63,661 bases of DNA from an uncultured Bacteroidales bacterium. GTDB taxonomy: Bacteria; Bacteroidota; Bacteroidia; Bacteroidales; P3. The stretch is taken from assembly GCA_905234695.1 (NCBI GenBank), contig CAJOHZ010000009.1, forward strand, positions 1 through 63,661, given 5' to 3'. Both the position numbers and the translations under genes were made by a program. Shown one piece after another: positions 34,264 through 41,737 of this stretch. Under the pieces are notes generated by a model. That model did not search any database and was not told where the DNA came from. It saw only the letters and a program-made list of their open reading frames with translations. The stretch's first letter is position 1. Every line of letters begins with the position of its first letter.

Positions 34264-34980
34264 TTACCCTTCAAAAGTGAAGGAGAGCATGAAGGTGCGC
34301 GACTTCAGGTCGCGGGTGGAGAGGGTATAGAGGTCGTCGTCCTCCACCCGCAGGTTCAGCAGGCCGAAGGACATCTTGAATTCAATGGCAAATTTGACGT
34401 ACCGCAGGAAGAAATCGAAGCCGACGCCGCTGGTGTAGCGCAGGTCCATGGCAGCGAGGCGGATGATGGACTCGTCGTCGTTGTTCTTGTTCTTGCGGAG
34501 CGAGGCGAAATCGAATCCCCAACTGCCGCCAGCGGTCAGGTAGGGGCGGAAGTTGGTGTAGCGGTCGGCGCGGAACTTGACTTCCAGCGGTATTTCGCCG
34601 TACACCGACTCCACGGTGCGGTGGTTGTCGTATTTCCAGTGGGTCGAGGTGTAGGCTTCAGACCACACAAACGCCAGGTCGCGGCTGATAAGCGTGATGC
34701 CGGGCAGCAGGCGCAGGTTGAGGTGCTTGGTCATCCGCAGGTCGCCGATGACGTTGATGTGGAATCCCGGACTGTAGTAGGAGGTGGTGCCGAGGATGTT
34801 TTCGCGCAATCCCTCGTCATCGGAGTAGTGCAGGTCGAACTTGGATTGGGTGTACCCCACCTGGATGCCATAATGCAGTCGGCGTAGGTCGAAATTGCCC
34901 AGCCGTGCCGGAGTGGTCTGCCCCAGCGCTGCATGTGCTGTAACCAGCAGCAGAATCAGGATGTGGGTCGGTCGTCTCAA
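34264..34980 (-). CDS. porT: PorT family type IX secretion protein
   Basis: This 238-residue protein has the signal peptide MRRPTHILILLLVTAHAALGQ. The barrel follows with PorT-like blocks: HYGIQVGYTQSKFDLHY, YYSPGFHINVIGDLRMTKHLNLRLLPGITLISRDL, VESVYGEIPLEVKFRADRYTNFRPYLTAGGSWGFD and GVGFDFFLRYVKFAIEFKMSFGLLNL. PorT is an outer-membrane part of the T9SS assembly. The start is TTG at 34980, overlapping the TGA of ansA, since no ATG precedes the signal peptide in frame. It implies an active T9SS, in line with the sorting domains elsewhere. Confidence 0.82.
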   Translation of the reverse strand: MRRPTHILILLLVTAHAALGQTTPARLGNFDLRRLHYGIQVGYTQSKFDLHYSDDEGLRENILGTTSYYSPGFHINVIGDLRMTKHLNLRLLPGITLISRDLAFVWSEAYTSTHWKYDNHRTVESVYGEIPLEVKFRADRYTNFRPYLTAGGSWGFDFASLRKNKNNDDESIIRLAAMDLRYTSGVGFDFFLRYVKFAIEFKMSFGLLNLRVEDDDLYTLSTRDLKSRTFMLSFTFEG

Positions 34981-36008
34981 TGGCAGCAGTGGTCGGGTAT
35001 GGTCATCTCTCCGCGCAGCGAGAGGCTCAGGCTTCGCCGCACATGGTCCAGGTCGTCGGGGTAGGTGCCCAGCAGGTACATCAGTTTGGTGACGGCGGCC
35101 TCCAGGGTGATGTCGCCTCCGCCGATGACGCCGATGCGGTCCATGTCGCAGCTGGCCTCGTATTGGCGCATCTTCACCGCGCCAGCCTTGCACTGGGTCA
35201 CATTCAGCACGATGATGTTGCGTTGTATGGCGTCGTGTATGGCATCGATGAACCAGCGTTCTGTGGGGGCATTTCCCGACCCGAAGGTCTCGATGACCAC
35301 GCCGTGCAGTCCTTCGGCGTGCAGCACCGCGCGAACCACCTCGGGGCTGATGCCGGGAAACAGTTTCAGCACGGCGATATGGCTGTCAAACCGTTTCCGT
35401 ACCTCCAGCGGCCCGTCGGGGGTGGGGAGGAAGAGGTGAGGCTTGAAGCTGATGTTGATGCCTGCCTTGGCTAGCGAGGGATAGTTGAAACTGCAGAAGG
35501 CGTCGAAGTTCTCCGCGCTGACTTTGGTGCTGCGGTTGCCGCGGTAGAGGTGGCTCTCGAAGAAGAGGCAGACCTCCGGGATGGCCATCTGGCGGGCGGA
35601 GGCCAGCTCAAGGGCGCAGATGATGTTCTCACGTCCGTCAGTGCGCAGCACGCCCATCGGCAGCTGGCTACCCGTGAGGATGACAGGCTTGGCCAGATTC
35701 TTGAACATGAAGCTCAGCGCCGAGGCGGTGTAGGCCATGGTATCGGTGCCATGCAGGATGACGAAGCCATCGTAGTGGTTGTATTCCCGCTCGATAATCT
35801 CGGCGATGTCGCCCCAGAACGAAGGGGTCATGTTGGACGAGTCGATGATATGATCCAACTGGCAGGTGTCGATCTGGTAGCTGCAGCGGTGCAACTCGGG
35901 CACGAGATCGTAGATATGGTTCATGGCAAACGGCCTCAGCGAGCCGTTCTCGTCCTGCACCATGCCGATGGTGCCGCCGGTATACACTATCAGGACTTTA
36001 TTATTCAT
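34977..36008 (-). CDS. ansA: L-asparaginase, type I
   Basis: This 343-residue protein starts NNKVLIVYTGGTIGMVQDENG with the first catalytic Thr in TGGTIG. The second motif, LHGTDTMAYTASALSFM, carries Thr and Asp, and GSQLPMGVLRTDGREN follows. There is no signal peptide, so it is a cytoplasmic type I enzyme, hydrolysing Asn to Asp and ammonia. The length is normal. It is the gene before porT, coupled by the overlapping stop/start. Confidence 0.95.
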   Translation of the reverse strand: MNNKVLIVYTGGTIGMVQDENGSLRPFAMNHIYDLVPELHRCSYQIDTCQLDHIIDSSNMTPSFWGDIAEIIEREYNHYDGFVILHGTDTMAYTASALSFMFKNLAKPVILTGSQLPMGVLRTDGRENIICALELASARQMAIPEVCLFFESHLYRGNRSTKVSAENFDAFCSFNYPSLAKAGINISFKPHLFLPTPDGPLEVRKRFDSHIAVLKLFPGISPEVVRAVLHAEGLHGVVIETFGSGNAPTERWFIDAIHDAIQRNIIVLNVTQCKAGAVKMRQYEASCDMDRIGVIGGGDITLEAAVTKLMYLLGTYPDDLDHVRRSLSLSLRGEMTIPDHCCH

Positions 36009-36055
36009 AGCAGATATATTGTATTGTCAAATGTCAAATCACTATTCACTCATCA

Positions 36056-36463
36056 CTAATCACCGTTCTCCTCTTCATAACGTGTAATGCGCTCTTTTAT
36101 TGCCTCGGGAATCACCGCGCTGCGGCCGGTGGTGCGGCTGTATCCGGCCATTACGGTCTTGCAGGTGGCGTAGGCTTCGCCGGTGTCGCTGTTGACCACC
36201 TGCTGTGTCACCGCGAGGCTCTTGGTGCCGAAGCGGGTGACCCGTGTGGTGACGTGGATGGCATCGTGGTATCGTATCTGTTGGTGGAAATCCACCTCCA
36301 GATGCACCACCATCACCGTGAACTCGCCCTTCTCAGGGGGCAGCCCGATAGCGGTGAAATACTCGGATTTCCCGAGGTCGAAGAACTCCATGATGACGGC
36401 GTTGTTGACATGCCCCATCTGGTCAATGTCGTTGAAACGTAGCTGTATCGGCAGTTTGTGCAT
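36056..36463 (-). CDS. Acyl-CoA thioesterase, hotdog fold (4HBT)
   Basis: This 135-residue protein contains LRFNDIDQMGHVNNAVIMEFFDLGKSEYF, the YbgC/4-hydroxybenzoyl-CoA thioesterase signature with the catalytic Asp in D..GHVNN. The rest is a single hotdog domain (VHLEVDFHQQIRYHDAIHVTTRVTRFGTKSLAV). It is cytoplasmic; the acyl-CoA substrate is unknown. Confidence 0.9.
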   Translation of the reverse strand: MHKLPIQLRFNDIDQMGHVNNAVIMEFFDLGKSEYFTAIGLPPEKGEFTVMVVHLEVDFHQQIRYHDAIHVTTRVTRFGTKSLAVTQQVVNSDTGEAYATCKTVMAGYSRTTGRSAVIPEAIKERITRYEEENGD

Positions 36464-36518
36464 GGAAATTGAGAGTTAAAACTAAAAACTGAAACTAAGT
36501 TAAGGTCAAGGTCAACGT

Positions 36519-37367
36519 TCAGGATTTCTTCAGCGAGAAGAAGAACTCCAGTCCGCCCCCTTCGCGGTTCTTTACATAGATGTCGCCGCCGTGGAAGAGC
36601 ACGGCGTGTTTCACGATTGACAGGCCCAGCCCGGTGCCGCCGTTCTTGCGGCTCCGGCCCTCGTCGATGCGCAGGAAACGGTCGAACAGCTTGGGCAGAT
36701 ATTCGTTGTCTACCCCCTTGCCGGTGTCGTACAGGCGCAGGTAGTAGTGTGTTGCGTCTTCTGGCTGGTAGCAGTCGATATGCACCTCGATATGGTCGCC
36801 CGCGTGGGTGATGGAGTTCTCTATCAGGTTGCGGAAGATGGTGTATAGCAGCATCCCGTTGCCGTTGATGGTAATCTCTCCGGGCAGGTCGTTATGGATG
36901 GTCACATAGTGCTGTTCGGCGCTGAACGAGAGTTCTGTGATGGCCTCTTCGATGTAGCTCTGCACGTTCACGGGCTCTTTGGCGAAGAGGTCGTTGGCCT
37001 CCTCCAGCTTGTTGATGAGCGCCACGTCGTTGATGAGGTCCGACAGGCGCAACGTCTGGCTGTAGCACCGCTCCAGGAAATACTTCCGCTGGCTTTCGTC
37101 CACGGGCTTGTCGCCCAGCAGTATCTCCAGGTATCCGCGGATGGAGCTCACGGGGGTTTTCAGCTCGTGGGCGATATTGTTGGTCATCTCTTGTTTCAGT
37201 TGCCGGTTGCGGGCCTGCTCCTCCATAAACTGCTGCTTCGACTCTTCGGCCTCTTTCCGCAGAAGTTCCTTGCGTTTCAACTGCCGTTTCAGTCCGATGG
37301 CCAGCCACATGGCAGTCGCCAGCGCCACGCCGAGGAGTATCATGGTGACAAGAGTCCATGGTGTCAT
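36519..37367 (-). CDS. Sensor histidine kinase with minimal sensor part
   Basis: This 282-residue protein has one N-terminal membrane helix (residues about 5-25), then a basic helix and the HisKA H-box NNIAHELKTPVSSIRGYLEIL. The N-box FRNLIENSITHAGDH, the G1 box YDTGKGV, the F-box FDRFLRIDEG and the G2 box GGTGLGLSIVKHAV follow. There is no periplasmic sensor domain, so input is likely membrane or cytoplasmic, or via a partner. It overlaps the response regulator gene by ATGA and forms a PhoR/PhoB-like pair with it. Confidence 0.92.
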   Translation of the reverse strand: MTPWTLVTMILLGVALATAMWLAIGLKRQLKRKELLRKEAEESKQQFMEEQARNRQLKQEMTNNIAHELKTPVSSIRGYLEILLGDKPVDESQRKYFLERCYSQTLRLSDLINDVALINKLEEANDLFAKEPVNVQSYIEEAITELSFSAEQHYVTIHNDLPGEITINGNGMLLYTIFRNLIENSITHAGDHIEVHIDCYQPEDATHYYLRLYDTGKGVDNEYLPKLFDRFLRIDEGRSRKNGGTGLGLSIVKHAVLFHGGDIYVKNREGGGLEFFFSLKKS

Positions 37368-38068
37368 GCGTCCCTCCTTTCGTCAGATGTGGTTTTCAGT
37401 GTGTACCCGAAGCCTGTCTTGTTGACGATGCGGGCCCCCTCGCTCCCCAGTTTCTTGCGCAGGCGTGCGATATGCACATCCACGCTACGCTCGGTTACAT
37501 AGGCGTCGTTGGGCCAAACTTGCGCCATGATTTCTTCGCGCGAGAGGTATTCCCCCGTCCGCCGTGCCATCAACTGCAGTACTTGGTATTCCCGCTTCGT
37601 CAGCTCCACGGGGTGCCCTTCTGCCGACACTTGGTTGAGGGCGGTGTCGAGGGTCAGGCTGCCGAAACGGTATAAAGGCTCCGCCGTTGGTGCAGGGTGG
37701 CTGCGTTTGAGCACCGCCTTGATGCGGGCCAGCACGGTGTCGAACGAGAAAGGCTTGGTGATGTAGTCGTCGGCCCCTGCGGCGAAGCCCTCCAGCTGGT
37801 CGTCATGCTCCTCGCGGGCCGTAAGGAAGATGATAGGGGTGTTGTCGCCCTGCTCTCGCAGCAGGCGGGCCATCTCGAACCCCGACATGCGGTCCATCAT
37901 TACATCCAGCAGTATCAGTCCGTAGCTTTCCCGCGGCTCCTGTTTCAGCAGCACCAGCGCCTCTTCCGCGCTGTTGGCGGTGACGGGCTCAAACCCCTCG
38001 TTGGCGAGGTTGAAGTGCAGAATCTCGCACAAGTCTTGCTCGTCGTCTACAATCAGTATCTTCGTCAT
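37364..38068 (-). CDS. OmpR/PhoB-type response regulator
   Basis: This 234-residue protein has a receiver domain with the acidic pair IVDDEQDL, phospho-acceptor Asp in LILLDVMMD, Thr in FLTAREEHD and Lys in ITKPFSFD. The C-terminal winged helix includes FGSLTLDTALNQVSAEGHPVELTKREYQVLQLMARRTGEYLSREEIMAQVWPND and RSVDVHIARLRKKLG. The frame extends to 38242 across tRNA-Phe, so Met 38068 is the true start. It controls genes together with the coupled kinase. Confidence 0.95.
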   Translation of the reverse strand: MTKILIVDDEQDLCEILHFNLANEGFEPVTANSAEEALVLLKQEPRESYGLILLDVMMDRMSGFEMARLLREQGDNTPIIFLTAREEHDDQLEGFAAGADDYITKPFSFDTVLARIKAVLKRSHPAPTAEPLYRFGSLTLDTALNQVSAEGHPVELTKREYQVLQLMARRTGEYLSREEIMAQVWPNDAYVTERSVDVHIARLRKKLGSEGARIVNKTGFGYTLKTTSDERRDA

Positions 38069-38146
38069 GCGGATGGGTGGTTGCGGGTTCGTTGGCGTTA
38101 TGGGGGCGGGAGCCTTGTGTGCGCGCCCGCGAGTATATAAACGAAC

Positions 38147-38174
38147 GAAGGAGGCAATTATTGTTGCCTCCTTC
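38147..38174 (-). terminator. Terminator hairpin of tRNA-Phe
   Basis: GAAGGAGGCAA pairs with TTGCCTCCTTC (11 bp) around a 6-nt loop. The T-run is better on the plus strand (CTTTTTTG), so it may work in both directions. Confidence 0.65.
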
Positions 38175-38184
38175 CGCTTTTTTG

Positions 38185-38257
<73 letters not shown>

Positions 38258-38285
38258 ATCGATTTTTATCTCTTAAAATCGGGTG

Positions 38286-38316
38286 CAAAATTACAAACTT
38301 TTTTCCATTCCGCAAA
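38286..38316 (-). promoter_or_regulatory. Stable-RNA promoter of tRNA-Phe
   Basis: Minus strand: TTTG (38316-38313), exactly 19 bp, TAATTTTG (38293-38286), then CACCCGATTTT. It is near-identical over about 58 bp to the promoter at 14171. Confidence 0.85.
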
Positions 38317-38510
38317 ACTTTTCTCTTAAAAAAGTTATAATGCGCTCATTTTTAGTTGGTATTTTCTTTCTAATACACTCTCCAACCTTCTTGTTATTGC
38401 TGATTTCTCATGCCGATTTCCGCTTTTTGGGCATGTTGGGCAATCACCGTTCCGGTGCGCAGACGCCCCATCTGCAACGCTTGGTGATATGGCAAGAAAA
38501 GCGGTCTCGG

Positions 38511-39152
38511 TTATTTCGATTCTTCGAGTTTCTTGGCTTTCCGCTTCTTGGCGTCTTCGAGGAGGAAATAGGCGATGAGCCAGAAGGCGCCGATGGTGAT
38601 GGCGGCATCGGCCACGTTGAAGATGGCGCTGAAGAAGAGGAAGTGCGTCCCGCCAATCCACGGCATCCACTGGGGCCAGTCGAACTCGAACAGCGGGAAG
38701 TAGAACATGTCGACCACGCGCCCCTGCAGCAGGGGGGCATAGCCCCCTTCGGGAGGGAACAGCTGGGCCACGTTGTAAAGGCTCTCGTTGAATATCAACC
38801 CGTAGAAGCAGCTGTCAATCAGGTTGCCCACGGCACCGACGAAGATGAGGGTAAGGCAGATGACCAGCGGGGTGCGGACCCCTTTCTTGACCAGATGCAG
38901 CAGGTACCACAGGAGTGCCCCCGAGGCCACCAGACGGAATACCGAAAGGAATATCTTGCCGATATGGCCGCCAACGGACATGCCGAAGGCGAATCCCTGG
39001 TTTTCCACGAAGTGCAGGCGGCACCATTCGCCAATCAGGGGGATGTCCTCGCCAATGTAGAAGTGGGTCTTGACCCAGATTTTCACCACCTGGTCGATGA
39101 TGAGGATGGCGGCGATGAGACTGAAGATAATGGTGTATTGTTTCTTTTTCAT
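38511..39152 (-). CDS. lspA: Lipoprotein signal peptidase (LspA)
   Basis: This 213-residue protein has four membrane spans. The first is followed by FYIGEDIPLIGEWCRLHFVENQGFAFGM. The catalytic Asp residues are in GAVGNLIDS and FNVADAAITIGAF. The family norm after the first Asp is Arg; here it is Ser. An insert between the motifs (about 40 residues, with LFPPEGGYAPLLQGRVVDMFYF) makes it longer than in proteobacteria, as is common in Bacteroidota. It cleaves lipoprotein signals, and the window has many lipoproteins. Confidence 0.93.
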   Translation of the reverse strand: MKKKQYTIIFSLIAAILIIDQVVKIWVKTHFYIGEDIPLIGEWCRLHFVENQGFAFGMSVGGHIGKIFLSVFRLVASGALLWYLLHLVKKGVRTPLVICLTLIFVGAVGNLIDSCFYGLIFNESLYNVAQLFPPEGGYAPLLQGRVVDMFYFPLFEFDWPQWMPWIGGTHFLFFSAIFNVADAAITIGAFWLIAYFLLEDAKKRKAKKLEESK

Positions 39153-39156
39153 GGGG

Positions 39157-39726
39157 TTATTGTTTCTTGCGGAGTGTATAGTCTTGGATGGCTTCCAGCA
39201 GTTCGTCGTACCACGCCTGCCCGAATTTGCGTATCAATGGTTCTTTCAGCATGAGATAGAGTGGCTCTCCCTTTCCGGCGGCGCAGCGACACACCACCCA
39301 GCGGTGGTAGTTGACGGCGGTGAACTCGCCGTAGCAGTCCACCCGCAGCGGGTAGAGGTGACAGGAGACTGGTTTTCGGAAGTCTGTCTTTCCGTCGCGG
39401 TAAGCCTGTTCGATGGTGCAGTAGGCGGTGCCGTCGCTGCCCCAGGCGACAAAGGCACATTCTCGCCCGTCGACTAGCGGTGTGCTGGGCTCGTCGGCGT
39501 TGTCGGGCACGCTGACCCCCTCGCGGGCCACCGCCGCGCGGCCTTTCTCGGTCATGTAGGGTTCCACGATGGGCAGCACCCGCTGCAGTATCGCCACTTC
39601 GGACTCCTCCAGAGGTGCGCCGCAGTCGCCCTCCACGCAGCACTGGCCGTGGCACTGGGCCAGGTCGCAGCAGAACCGCTGCTCGGCGATGTCTTCAGAT
39701 ATGATGCAGTCTTTTACAATTAACAT
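39157..39726 (-). CDS. DUF3109 Cys-rich cytoplasmic protein
   Basis: This 189-residue protein has a Cys cluster FCCDLAQCHGQCCVEGDCGAPL at residues about 18-39. More cysteines follow in RECAFVAWGSDGTAYCTIEQAYRDG, PVSCHLYPLRV and WVVCRC. This is the DUF3109/YkgJ-like pattern of a possible iron-sulfur or zinc cluster protein. The spacing suggests a metal site; the reaction is unknown. It ends 4 bp upstream of lspA and is likely co-transcribed. Confidence 0.88.
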   Translation of the reverse strand: MLIVKDCIISEDIAEQRFCCDLAQCHGQCCVEGDCGAPLEESEVAILQRVLPIVEPYMTEKGRAAVAREGVSVPDNADEPSTPLVDGRECAFVAWGSDGTAYCTIEQAYRDGKTDFRKPVSCHLYPLRVDCYGEFTAVNYHRWVVCRCAAGKGEPLYLMLKEPLIRKFGQAWYDELLEAIQDYTLRKKQ

Positions 39727-39777
39727 TTGTCAAATTACTAAACTATGTTTAATTGTTGAATTGTTTATCAATCATCA

Positions 39778-40755
39778 TTAATTACCTCCGGCGGTTCGCC
39801 GGTCACTCATCACTCTAATCATCTTCTCTGCGAGTACGCGGGCCAGTTTCTCTTTCGACTCCACGGTCCAGCCGGCCACATGGGGGGTCAGCACCGTGCG
39901 GGGCGATGCCAGCAGGTATTGGAAGTCGGCGGGCAGGGTGGTGGTATCCAGCCCGTCGGCGGTCATGTCCTCGTATTCCATCACGTCGAGGGCGGCGCCC
40001 AGCACCTTGCCCTCTTCGAGGGCGGCCGCCAGGTCGGCGGTCTTCACCACCGCCCCGCGGGAGGTGTTGAGGAGATATATCTCTTTTGCGAAGGCGTGCA
40101 GGAAGTCGGAGTCCACCATGTAGTGCGTCTCGTCGGTGAGTGGCACATGGAGGCTCACCACGTCGGCGCGCTGCTGCAGCTCGGCCAGCGACACCTCCTG
40201 CACGTATTCGGGGGCATAGCCGGCGGGCTTGTATTTGTCGTAGGCCAGCAGCGTGCATTCGAAGCCCTGCAGCCGTTGGGCGAAGGCCGAGCCCATGTGT
40301 CCGAAGCCGATGATGCCGATGGTCTTGCCTTTTACCTCCAGCCCCCGGTTGGCTTCGCGCTGCCAGAGGCCGCGGCGCACTTCGGCATCGGCGCGGGCGA
40401 TGTGGTTGAAGAGGGCCAACAGCAGCCCTGCCGCATGTTCGCCTACGGCGACTTGGTTGCCTTCGGGCGAGTTGAGGCAGATGATGCCCAGCTGGGCGGC
40501 ATAGGCGGTGTCCACCGTCTCCATGCCGGCCCCCAGGCGGCCGATGCAGCGCAGGTGGCGGGCGTGGTCGAGGAAGTTCCGGTCGATGACCACCTTGCTG
40601 CGTACCACCAGCGCGTCGTAGCGCGGAGTCTGGGCTGACATTAGTCCCAGCAGGCTGTCATAGTCCACAGCGGGGTTGATGTCGACATGATGTCCCGCTT
40701 CGCGGAGCAGCTGCGGCAGGATGGGGTGGGTGTGGTCGGTGACGAGGATGTTCAT
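39778..40755 (-). CDS. D-2-hydroxyacid (phosphoglycerate) dehydrogenase family
   Basis: This 325-residue NAD-dependent enzyme has the Rossmann motif IGIIGFGHMGSAFAQRL. The catalytic Arg is in NTSRGAVV, Glu in the E-x-LGAALDVMEYED region and His in LTPHVAGWT, the set expected of the SerA/LdhA family. The Arg, Glu and His are all present. Lack of an ACT domain makes a dedicated phosphoglycerate enzyme possible but unproved. It overlaps the DUF4249 gene by ATGA. Confidence 0.9.
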   Translation of the reverse strand: MNILVTDHTHPILPQLLREAGHHVDINPAVDYDSLLGLMSAQTPRYDALVVRSKVVIDRNFLDHARHLRCIGRLGAGMETVDTAYAAQLGIICLNSPEGNQVAVGEHAAGLLLALFNHIARADAEVRRGLWQREANRGLEVKGKTIGIIGFGHMGSAFAQRLQGFECTLLAYDKYKPAGYAPEYVQEVSLAELQQRADVVSLHVPLTDETHYMVDSDFLHAFAKEIYLLNTSRGAVVKTADLAAALEEGKVLGAALDVMEYEDMTADGLDTTTLPADFQYLLASPRTVLTPHVAGWTVESKEKLARVLAEKMIRVMSDRRTAGGN

Positions 40756-41717
40756 CGTTTTCGTGGGGCAGGCGTGGGAGTGGAACTGGAGCTATAAGGG
40801 ATGGGGGTGACGGCGATGGCATCGAGCAGGCCGATACCGCCGGTCACGTTGCAGTGGATTCGCACGGGCTCGGAGAAGGTGCCGATGCCGTCGGTGTTCT
40901 GCTGGGCTTGGAGGGTGGTGTGGTAGAGGTAGGTGTCGCGACTGATGCTGCACACCTCCAGTGTCAAGTCTTTGAGTTCGTTGGTGTCGTGGTCTATGGA
41001 AATCTTGATGGTGTGTGTCTGTCCCTCAATCATCTCATCGGTGAAGAGGTATTCCCGTCCGTCGTTCCCGTTGGAGGTGAGGTCGCCGAAGAGGTCTTCG
41101 GTGGACGATTCAGGGAACAGCAGGTCGTCGTTGACCGTGAAGTAGTACTCTCTCTGCTCCCCGGTGATGGAGTCCTTCCAGATGGTGCGCAGCATATAGT
41201 AATTCTCGCCGACGGGGTCGTGCAGGCGGAACGAGATGGAGGTCTCATACCAGTAGTAATAGTATCCGTCATCGCCGGAGGTGTCCGGGGGGATTATCTC
41301 GCGGTGGATGTCGCTCACTACCGGCCGTTGGGGGATGCGGCATCCGGCCGACACTTCACCGTAGCCGGGCACGTTGGCATGTAGCGTCAGCGTGTCGCCG
41401 CAGCGGAGGGTCAGGTTGGAACGGTACACGCCCCAGCCGGTGGACTGGAAGGCGGTGTTGGTGAGGCTTCCGTTGAGTTCTGTGGTGAAGGTGGCATTGT
41501 TGATACTGCGTATCGAGTCGGTGCGGAGGAAGAATCGGCTGTAGGTCAGCCTTACCGAGAGAATGCTGTCGGCCTCGCTGTGCGAGGTGAGCACTACAAG
41601 GGGGTCGGTGATTTCTCCCTCGAACTCGATTTCCTTGGTGCAGGCTGCCATTGCCAGGCTTGCGGCGAGGGTCAGGAGCAGGACTCGGCGGGAGTGGGAA
41701 AACAACTGTGTATTCAT
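40752..41717 (-). CDS. DUF4249 lipoprotein, partner of the TonB receptor
   Basis: This 321-residue protein has a lipoprotein signal (NTQLFSHSRRVLLLTLAASLAMAAC, Cys 26). The domain begins TKEIEFEGEITDPLVVLTSHSEADSILSVRLTYSRFFL and is beta-rich, typical of DUF4249. In Bacteroidota such lipoproteins sit next to TonB-dependent receptors, here 20 bp downstream, and probably bind the ligand at the surface. The ligand is unknown. The next gene overlaps its end. Confidence 0.85.
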   Translation of the reverse strand: MNTQLFSHSRRVLLLTLAASLAMAACTKEIEFEGEITDPLVVLTSHSEADSILSVRLTYSRFFLRTDSIRSINNATFTTELNGSLTNTAFQSTGWGVYRSNLTLRCGDTLTLHANVPGYGEVSAGCRIPQRPVVSDIHREIIPPDTSGDDGYYYYWYETSISFRLHDPVGENYYMLRTIWKDSITGEQREYYFTVNDDLLFPESSTEDLFGDLTSNGNDGREYLFTDEMIEGQTHTIKISIDHDTNELKDLTLEVCSISRDTYLYHTTLQAQQNTDGIGTFSEPVRIHCNVTGGIGLLDAIAVTPIPYSSSSTPTPAPRKR

Positions 41718-41737
41718 GGTCGGGATTGTCTGTGGGG

